DNA from: Candidatus Bathyarchaeia archaeon
GTDB taxonomy: Archaea > Thermoproteota > Bathyarchaeia > 40CM-2-53-6 > DTGE01
Direction: 5' to 3'
Length of the DNA: 45,526 bases
Assembly: GCA_038852285.1 (NCBI GenBank)
Contig: JAWCKG010000013.1
Span: forward strand, 1-45,526
In this document: positions 40,131 to 45,526 of the stretch, piece by piece
How the letters are laid out: the number at the start of each line of letters is the position of its first letter
How positions within the stretch are numbered: the stretch's first letter is position 1
The notes under the pieces: generated by a model
Database searches by the model: none
What the model saw: the letters and a program-made list of their open reading frames with translations, nothing else
Told to the model about the DNA's origin: nothing
Position numbers and translations under genes: made by a program

Positions 40131-40175
40131 TCAAGGACTTTTTGTTGGTTAAATGCGATAAAGGAGGGAGTTATT

Positions 40176-41837
40176 TTGGCTTCAGCAGCACCTGAATTAT
40201 CCGGTCAACCTATCTTAATATTGAAGGAGGGTACCTCCAGGGCGACAGGCAGGGAGGCGCAGCACGCTAACATCATGGCGGCTAAGATCATCGCTGAGGC
40301 TGTAAAATCGTCGCTGGGACCCAAGGGCATGGATAAGATGCTTGTAGACAGCTTCGGGGATGTAACGATCACCAACGACGGAGCCACCATATTGGATGAA
40401 ATCGAGGTCCAGCATCCTGCGGCGAAGATGATGGTTGAAGTGGCTAAGACCCAGGATGACGAGGTGGGTGACGGCACCACCACCGCTGTGGTGTTGACGG
40501 GAGAGTTGCTTTCGAAGGCCGAGGACCTGATAGGAAAAGACATTCACCCCACCATCGTGGTGGACGGCTACCGAAACGCAGCGGATAAAGCGTTAAAGGT
40601 CTTGGAGGAAATCGCCATTAAAGTCAATCCAACCGACAGGGAAAGCTTGAAGAAGATCGCCCAAATAGCTGTCGCCAGCAAGCTTCTATCCGAATATAAG
40701 GATTACGTGTCAAACCTGGCGGTGGACGCCGTCCTGCAGGTCGCTGAAAAAACCGAGGAAGGCTATAAAATCGACATCGACGACGTGAAAGTGGAGAAGA
40801 AGGCCGGAGGGGCCATCACAGACACGAAGCTGGTGAGGGGGGTCGTCTTGGACAAGGAGGTTGTTCACCCAGGCATGCCAAAACGGGTGGATAAGGCGAA
40901 GATCGCGTTGCTCAACTGTCCCCTGGAAGTGGAGAAGACGGAGATGGACGCCAAGATAAACATTGAATCGCCGGATCAGATGAACGCGTTCCTGCAAGAA
41001 GAGGAGAACATGCTCAGAAACATGGTGGAGAAAATCGCTGGGTCCGGTGCTAACGTGGTGTTATGCCAGAAGGGAATCGACGACGTAGCTCAACACTTTT
41101 TGGCGAAAAAGGGAATCTTGGCTGTTAGAAGGGTGAAGGAATCCGACATGGATAAGCTGGCCAAGGCGACAGGCGGCAAAATCGTGACGAACATCGACGA
41201 CCTCACTTCAAAGGATTTAGGGGAAGCCGAGCTTGTGGAGGAAAGAAAAGTGGCGGACGATAAGATGACCTTTGTTGAAGGTTGCAAAAATCCCAGGGCC
41301 GTCACAATACTGGTTCGGGGAGGAACCGAGAGAATCGTGGATGAAGCGGAGAGAGCCATACATGACGCTTTATGCGTGGTCAGAGACGTGGTCAGGGATC
41401 CGAGAATCGTCGCTGGGGGAGGAGCCCCCGAGGCTGAGACCGCTAGGAGGATTAGGGAGCACGCTGAAACCCTAGCCGGAAAAGAGCAGCTGGCCGTCCA
41501 AGCCTTCGCCGATGCCTTGGAAGCCATACCGCTGACATTGGCCGAGAACTCTGGGCTAGACCCGATCGACACGATCACAGAGCTTAGGGCCAGACATGAC
41601 AAGGGGGAGGTTTGGGCGGGCATCGATCCCTTTGGAGGCAAGGTAGAGGACATGGCTAAAAAAGACGTGTACGAGCCCCTAGCGGTGAAGGTTCAAGTCG
41701 TGAAATCAGCCAGCGAGGCCGCGACAATGATCCTGAAGATCGACGACGTCATAGCTGCCTCCAAGATGAAGGAGGAGAAAGGGCCATCTAAGGGGCCAGA
41801 GGAGGGTGGCGAAGAAACCTCCACGAGCGAAGACTAA
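40176..41837 (+). CDS. ths: Thermosome subunit (group II chaperonin)
   Basis: This 553-residue chaperonin has the equatorial ATP-binding signatures [39 protein letters not shown] and [19 protein letters not shown]. The apical domain has its helical-protrusion region ([32 protein letters not shown]), and the second ATP region is [16 protein letters not shown]-like (IVAGGGAPE). The C-terminal tail ends in a Gly/Glu-rich GEETSTSED. It folds proteins inside a double-ring cage without a GroES. The start is TTG after GGAGGGAG, with a TATA box upstream. The length is normal. Its tail-coding region contains the start of rpoK, with a 32-base overlap. Confidence 0.97.
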   Translation: MASAAPELSGQPILILKEGTSRATGREAQHANIMAAKIIAEAVKSSLGPKGMDKMLVDSFGDVTITNDGATILDEIEVQHPAAKMMVEVAKTQDDEVGDGTTTAVVLTGELLSKAEDLIGKDIHPTIVVDGYRNAADKALKVLEEIAIKVNPTDRESLKKIAQIAVASKLLSEYKDYVSNLAVDAVLQVAEKTEEGYKIDIDDVKVEKKAGGAITDTKLVRGVVLDKEVVHPGMPKRVDKAKIALLNCPLEVEKTEMDAKINIESPDQMNAFLQEEENMLRNMVEKIAGSGANVVLCQKGIDDVAQHFLAKKGILAVRRVKESDMDKLAKATGGKIVTNIDDLTSKDLGEAELVEERKVADDKMTFVEGCKNPRAVTILVRGGTERIVDEAERAIHDALCVVRDVVRDPRIVAGGGAPEAETARRIREHAETLAGKEQLAVQAFADALEAIPLTLAENSGLDPIDTITELRARHDKGEVWAGIDPFGGKVEDMAKKDVYEPLAVKVQVVKSASEAATMILKIDDVIAASKMKEEKGPSKGPEEGGEETSTSED

Positions 41838-42111
41838 GCTCTCCCCCCTCCAAGTTCAAATAGGCCCAAGGAAGCTAACTCGGTTCGAGAAAGCTCGAGT
41901 CGTAGGGGCGAGGGCCCTACAAATCGCCATGGGGGCCCCAGTCCTGATAGAGGTCACTGGGCACGAGAAAAACCCCATCGATATAGCCTTAAAGGAGCTG
42001 GAGGAAGGTGTCCTGCCTATGAGCATCAGAAGAACACTGCCTGACGGTACCAGCGAGAACATACCTATACAACTGCTATTACCCGAGAAGAAGAGGATGG
42101 AAAAAACCTAA
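41806..42111 (+). CDS. rpoK: DNA-directed RNA polymerase subunit K
   Basis: This 101-residue protein is the Rpb6/omega homologue that helps hold RNA polymerase together. The diagnostic block is [27 protein letters not shown], followed by [25 protein letters not shown]. It carries about 25 extra basic N-terminal residues ([20 protein letters not shown]) before the core. The GTG start lies inside the thermosome gene (32-base overlap), with AGGGG about ten bases before it, implying translational coupling of an RNA polymerase subunit to a chaperonin. No start codon closer to the conserved core was seen. Confidence 0.95.
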   Translation: MAKKPPRAKTKLSPLQVQIGPRKLTRFEKARVVGARALQIAMGAPVLIEVTGHEKNPIDIALKELEEGVLPMSIRRTLPDGTSENIPIQLLLPEKKRMEKT

Positions 42112-42223
42112 GAAATCCCCAAACCCTTTTTCAATTCAAAGGCCTTAAACCACATCCCTTATCTTTTATTACACGTTCTTCCTCTAAACCTGACCTGCAG
42201 GGCTGAGAAATCTACGCGATTCG

Positions 42224-42706
42224 TTATATTTGCCTTACCATAATATACGCGTCGGACCCATCATGGTAATAGGCTGGAATCCTCCTGGTGACCGTGAAAC
42301 CCATCTTCCGATACAATTCGATTCCAGGCAGGTTTGCCGTCCTCACCTCTAGGTAGCATTCTCGAGCGCCACGGGAGGATAGGCCGTTTAAAGCCTGGGT
42401 AAGTAGCCGCAGCCCGATCCCCATCCTTCTAAATCCTTCGAGCACGGCTATAGAGACCAAATGCCCCTTCTTAACCATCTTTAACCTGTTCAGCTCGGAG
42501 AAACCGTACTCCAATCGACACATTACGTATCCCACCGTCGCGGGGCCGGCTTGAGCTATTAGAAATCCTTCAGGACAGTTTCGATAGATTTCCAAGAAGA
42601 AGCTGGGAGAATAGTTTTCGGGGAGGCATCTCCTATTGATCTCCATCACAGAGGACAAGTCGCTGGGCGTGAAACTTCTCACTTGAAACTCTTCTAAGTA
42701 AACCAA
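42224..42706 (-). CDS. GNAT-family N-acetyltransferase (RimI/Ard1-like)
   Basis: This 160-residue acetyltransferase has the GNAT acetyl-CoA loop SIAVLEGFRRMGIGLRLLTQ (the R-x-x-G-x-G/A core reads RRMGIG). Motif A is preceded by GHLVSIAV, and the C-terminal motif B is CYLEVRTANLPGIELYRKMGFTV, then YYHDGSDAYIMVRQI. The N-terminus FTPSDLSSVMEINRRCLPENY with VGYVMCRLEY resembles archaeal N-terminal protein acetyltransferases of the Ard1/NatA type. They acetylate protein N-termini in the cytoplasm. The start is TTG at 42706, and a TATA-like GTTTTATAAC on the minus strand at 42751-42760 lies about 45 bases upstream. The gene stands alone. Confidence 0.87.
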   Translation of the reverse strand: MVYLEEFQVRSFTPSDLSSVMEINRRCLPENYSPSFFLEIYRNCPEGFLIAQAGPATVGYVMCRLEYGFSELNRLKMVKKGHLVSIAVLEGFRRMGIGLRLLTQALNGLSSRGARECYLEVRTANLPGIELYRKMGFTVTRRIPAYYHDGSDAYIMVRQI

Positions 42707-42837
42707 GCGCGTGCACCGTTGGATTAGCCCATTAAATGAGTCTTAGGTTGGTTATAAAACAGTATTGGTGTGGAATGCGCCCCAACGACCGAAGCAGTGA
42801 CCAATCGAACGGTTAAGGGTGATTGGTTAGATAATAG

Positions 42838-42846
42838 TTTAAATAT
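42838..42846 (+). promoter_or_regulatory. TATA box of the site-2 protease gene
   Basis: TTTAAATAT lies about 45 bases before the start at 42889, predicting a leader of about 20 bases that contains GAGGTGG. Confidence 0.5.
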
Positions 42847-42888
42847 CTTGGTCAGCCTGCTTTCGCTGTAACCGTTGAGGTGGGTTTG

Positions 42889-44025
42889 TTGGACGAGAGG
42901 TATAGCGGCTATGGGTTTGAGCAGCCCAGCCTTAGCTTTCTAGAGTTGAAACAGATGGTGGGAGAGAGCTTCCCCTTGCTGGACGCCTACATCGATGAAC
43001 GGGGGGTTCCCACCTTCACGGTAACCAACGTCAGTAAGCTAGGGTTTAAGGCGTTAACCGTTAAGCTGGAGAGGTTTAGACTTATCCCGACGTTGAGAAA
43101 GGTCGGTGACGCTGTTATGCTCAGGGTTTTCATGAAACCGCCTAGGGCGAAGCCGAGGAGCGTGTTGGTGAACTTCCTGTTGCTGGCTGCGACCTTGGGG
43201 ACCATCTACCTCGCAGGGTACTATGGGTTCGTCAGCACACCGGTTTTAACCGAGGTTTTGATGAAGGACGCGAACGTATACCTTCAATCAGCCGCCTTCG
43301 CCGTCTCACTTTTCGGCATCATAGGCCTCCACGAGCTTGGCCACCTCATAGTCTGCCGCATTCATGGAATGGACTTCTCCTTACCATACTTCATACCAGG
43401 TCCACCGCCCTTTGGAACGTTCGGCGCCGTGGTTTCGCTCAGAAGCCCGCCTCGAAACCGAGATGAGCTGTTCGACACTGGGTTCGCTGGACCCCTAGCC
43501 GGATTCGTCGCAACCATCGCTGTGTCGGCTCTCAGCCTCAAGCAGGGATTCTTAGTCCCCGCCCATCAAGCAGCAGCCTGGGCCGAGAAGGGTTGGGTGA
43601 AAATGGTTGGATGGCCCATGATCCCATTGATCTTCGAATTGATTCAACCCTTGGTGAGGCCAATTCCAGCGGGTTTCAACCTCATCCTCACCCATGTGGA
43701 GTTCGCGGCTTGGGTAGGCGCGTTGGTCACATTTCTCAACATCCTACCAGTATGGCAACTGGACGGAGGACACATCTCCAGGGCTATGTGGGGGGAGAAG
43801 GGACATCGATACGCATCATTCATCGGGCTGGGAGTCCTCTTTGCCACGGGATACTGGTTCTTCGCCTTATTCCTGCTTTTCTGGATGTTTGGCTCCAAGA
43901 GAGGTGTCAGTGGAGCAGAACCCCTGGACGACGTTTCACCCCTCAGCCCAGGAAGGAGAATGCTCTACCTCGCCGCCCTCATCGTTCTAGGGCTGAGCTT
44001 CGTAGTGATCACACCCATCTTCTAG
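42889..44025 (+). CDS. Site-2-protease-family (M50) membrane metalloprotease
   Basis: This intramembrane zinc protease has about 378 residues and six to seven hydrophobic segments after a soluble N-terminal domain of some 90 residues. The zinc motif HELGH is in FGIIGLHELGHLIVCRIHGM, and the third ligand is in NILPVWQLDGGHIS. A motif SLPYFIPGPPPFGTFGAVVSL precedes the GFAGPLAGF stretch, as in archaeal S2P homologues. These release membrane-bound regulators by cutting inside the membrane. GTG 42880 overlaps the ribosome-binding site GAGGTGG (42877-42883), so TTG 42889, five bases after it, is preferred; TTG 42886 is an alternative. It is probably monocistronic. Confidence 0.88.
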   Translation: MDERYSGYGFEQPSLSFLELKQMVGESFPLLDAYIDERGVPTFTVTNVSKLGFKALTVKLERFRLIPTLRKVGDAVMLRVFMKPPRAKPRSVLVNFLLLAATLGTIYLAGYYGFVSTPVLTEVLMKDANVYLQSAAFAVSLFGIIGLHELGHLIVCRIHGMDFSLPYFIPGPPPFGTFGAVVSLRSPPRNRDELFDTGFAGPLAGFVATIAVSALSLKQGFLVPAHQAAAWAEKGWVKMVGWPMIPLIFELIQPLVRPIPAGFNLILTHVEFAAWVGALVTFLNILPVWQLDGGHISRAMWGEKGHRYASFIGLGVLFATGYWFFALFLLFWMFGSKRGVSGAEPLDDVSPLSPGRRMLYLAALIVLGLSFVVITPIF

Positions 44026-44247
44026 CCCTCCAGAGAATATTATTCAAACCACAAGAGAGGTCGAGAGCTCGGACGATGATCGTGAAAACCGAGGCTCGCT
44101 GGAACCCCTTGAGAAACGTGGTGTTAAAACTGTTTCGGGTTCAAAACACATCCCTGGATATGGTTGTAAGAATCGGAAACTGTAGTGAATTATTTAATTA
44201 ATAGCATGCGCCGTAATGGTATTGTTTTGTCGTGAGGTGTGCGGGAA

Positions 44248-44493
44248 GTGGTGGGGAAGGAGAATCACCTCGTTGTTTACGTGTTGATGTTGACGAAAGC
44301 GGGTAAGGAGAAGGCCGTGGCCAACCGGGCTCGTGGCTATCCAGGTGTTACCGAGGCCCATACCGTTTATGGGGAGTACGATGTGGTGGTTAGGATTGAG
44401 CTTAGCGATCTATCCATCTTGGAGCAGACGGTGACTTTAATTAGGAGGATTCCAGGGGTCTTGAGGACGGCGACCTTGATTTCCATGGGTTAG
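44248..44493 (+). CDS. Stand-alone Lrp/AsnC ligand-binding (RAM) domain protein
   Basis: This 81-residue protein is one RAM domain without the DNA-binding helix-turn-helix: HLVVYVLMLTKAGKEKAV, RARGYPGVTEAHTVYGEYDVVVRIEL, then VTLIRRIPGVLRTATLIS. The beta-alpha-beta-beta-alpha-beta pattern and the GVxxAHxVxGxYD segment are typical. Such proteins assemble with Lrp-type regulators or sense amino acids. GAGGTG at 44234-44239 places GTG 44248 at eight bases; an earlier GTG at 44239 overlaps that motif and is less likely. No DNA-binding partner is adjacent. Confidence 0.85.
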   Translation: MVGKENHLVVYVLMLTKAGKEKAVANRARGYPGVTEAHTVYGEYDVVVRIELSDLSILEQTVTLIRRIPGVLRTATLISMG

Positions 44494-44533
44494 GTTTTTC
44501 ATCTAGGGAGGTTCGTCTCGGGTTCGTTGATTT

Positions 44534-45526
44534 TTACTCTTCTTTCTGTGGGTTTATGCCTGTAAACCAGTTAAACAGGTCTGTTTTGTCTAGGCTTGGG
44601 TCGGATAAGAGGATGGCCTCCACTTCCTCCACGAATTCCTTAGCGAACAGGGATGGTAGGGTGACGTTTTCGTCGATGAGGTCGATGGGGTATGGGAACC
44701 CAGTAGCGGGGCTGCAGTTTTCTTTCGTGAAGTAGCCCGCTACTTCTTCAACGGACATGTCACGGTGCATTTCAAAGCAGAAGGGTGGAGCCGCGGCGTG
44801 GGGTCGATGGAAGTATCGGTGGATTTTCAGCAGTGGAGCAGGGCTCATGTTGAGATTTGCTTTCACCCCTTGAGCGAACTCCCTCCTGGCTTCCTTTAAC
44901 GCGGATTCTGGGTCCGAGTATCCGGAACGAGACATGACGCCCTTCAACAACGTATAGTATTGGTATTCTTCTGGCTTCTGGAATAGTGATCCATAGTCGA
45001 ACCACTTACCCTCAGGCATGAGATAGGTGAGGATGGCTCGGTCGTTTCGGTGGAGACATCGGTTAACCCCCTCCTTGTAGGCGATCCATCCGTCGATGGC
45101 CGATGTTCTCACCCGTTTTACCACTCCCACAGCCCTCCGGGACTCCAGAACCCGTAAAGAGAGGTCTCTAACCTCGTCGATGAGGTCCGAAATCCTCCTG
45201 TACCCGTCTGTTTCAAGCCTTTTTCTTCGAATGACGTTGCAGCCGGCTCTGAACCCGAAGAAGCTTCCATCCAGCAAAACGAGGTCAACACCCTTCTCGT
45301 CCAGGCATTTGAGGGCGACCTCCCTTTCCAGCTTGGTGGTGAGAAGCCTCAGGGTTTTCACGGTGACCTCGGGGTTTCCCAGCTGGTCTCTGCTTAGGCT
45401 TCCAGCTTGATAATCCTCGTCTATAATTCTCCCCCGATGGAAAATCATGTAACCAGCCGCGTATGTTCCATAGCGAGCGCCCACCCTCTCGCTTAACACA
45501 GGGCTGTCGGATCCATCAACCGCGGC
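44534..45526 (-). CDS. Second NurA-family nuclease; N-terminus cut by window edge
   Basis: The frame continues to the right edge, and the first visible residues read AAVDGSDSPVLSERVG, the canonical NurA catalytic motif VDGS. Later blocks VDLVLLDGSFFGF and LMSRSG-like segments (GVMSRSGYSDPESALKEA), and the C-terminal region with FEMHRDMSVEEVAGYF and LPSLFAKEFVEEVEAILL, also fit NurA. About 330 residues are seen; the N-terminus is missing. It is a nuclease, unlike the operonic copy in keeping VDGS. No herA neighbour is visible on the left, but one could lie outside the window. Confidence 0.75.
   Translation of the reverse strand, partial: AAVDGSDSPVLSERVGARYGTYAAGYMIFHRGRIIDEDYQAGSLSRDQLGNPEVTVKTLRLLTTKLEREVALKCLDEKGVDLVLLDGSFFGFRAGCNVIRRKRLETDGYRRISDLIDEVRDLSLRVLESRRAVGVVKRVRTSAIDGWIAYKEGVNRCLHRNDRAILTYLMPEGKWFDYGSLFQKPEEYQYYTLLKGVMSRSGYSDPESALKEARREFAQGVKANLNMSPAPLLKIHRYFHRPHAAAPPFCFEMHRDMSVEEVAGYFTKENCSPATGFPYPIDLIDENVTLPSLFAKEFVEEVEAILLSDPSLDKTDLFNWFTGINPQKEE

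Larger units (their letters stand above)
39693..40175. other. Divergent intergenic region between the winged-helix operon and the thermosome gene
   Basis: These 483 bases hold the operon promoter and operator array on the left and the thermosome promoter on the right. Between them, about 39779-39905 is an open plus-strand frame without a start codon that reads SGSCPRCLKELFKLYRG; it may be a remnant of a zinc-knuckle gene or chance. I see no RNA gene or repeat in the rest. Confidence 0.4.

Noticed and set aside
40205-41653. Minus-strand frames of 95-187 codons within the thermosome gene
   Set aside because: They are opposite-strand shadows of a well-conserved chaperonin and have low-complexity Ser/Ala/Leu composition.
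43593-44201. A 202-codon plus-strand frame overlapping the end of the site-2 protease gene
   Set aside because: It is out of frame with HELGH-protease coding sequence, Arg/His-rich, and not protein-like beyond the protease stop.
1-45526. CRISPR array, transposase or integrase genes
   Set aside because: No regularly spaced direct repeats, transposase motifs or terminal inverted repeats were found by eye on either strand.

Overview
The window is chromosomal DNA of an archaeon. It encodes a TATA-binding protein, RNA polymerase subunit K, ribosomal protein L40e, a thermosome, a GPN-loop GTPase, NurA and HerA, and it has archaeal TATA boxes and intron-bearing tRNA genes that encode CCA. A tetraether lipid synthase homologue, TrmB/PadR/KaiC-like proteins, an archaeosortase and an ATC-hydrolase-like protein fit the TACK group, perhaps a Bathyarchaeia-like lineage; that placement is inference. 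I see no phage, transposon, CRISPR array or rRNA gene.

Layout. 1-5060 (minus): housekeeping genes (cis-prenyltransferase end, MTA/MTI phosphorylase, coiled-coil protein, GPN GTPase, CinA-like protein with a zinc ribbon, threonine-synthase-like enzyme). 5360-7555 (minus): two ABC ATPases with complementary defects and no permease nearby. 7683-14335: ATC-hydrolase-like protein, M28 peptidase, SnoaL-like protein, coiled-coil protein, RpiA, tRNA-Thr, a cyclase-family protein with an altered metal motif, and an MFS transporter. 14445-19303: tRNA-Met with a D-arm intron, Lhr-type helicase, PadR regulator, signal peptidase, TBP. 19282-23394: TrmB regulator divergent from a tetraether-synthase homologue, a second radical SAM enzyme, L40e and tRNA-Val with a 10-nt intron. 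23395-28669: an AT-rich gap with gene remnants, a nucleotidyltransferase-kinase fusion, and two KaiC-type ATPases, one attached to a long extracellular region.

28982-35390 is a cell-surface locus: five plus-strand membrane or secreted proteins, two of them GT-C-like, run into a convergent archaeosortase. 35507-39692 is a minus-strand operon of three tandem winged-helix paralogues, then nurA, then herA, with an array of TATACG palindromes upstream of its promoter. 40176-45526: thermosome and rpoK (overlapping), a GNAT acetyltransferase, a site-2 protease, a stand-alone RAM domain, and a second NurA cut by the right edge.

The best candidates for undescribed biology are the winged-helix/NurA/HerA operon, the archaeosortase/GT-C cluster, the extracellular-domain-KaiC fusion and the asymmetric ABC ATPase pair. 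All three tRNA genes carry short introns, and I could fit bulge-helix-bulge-type folds to each by hand. Many genes appear to start with TTG or GTG; where a Shine-Dalgarno motif decided the start I say so.
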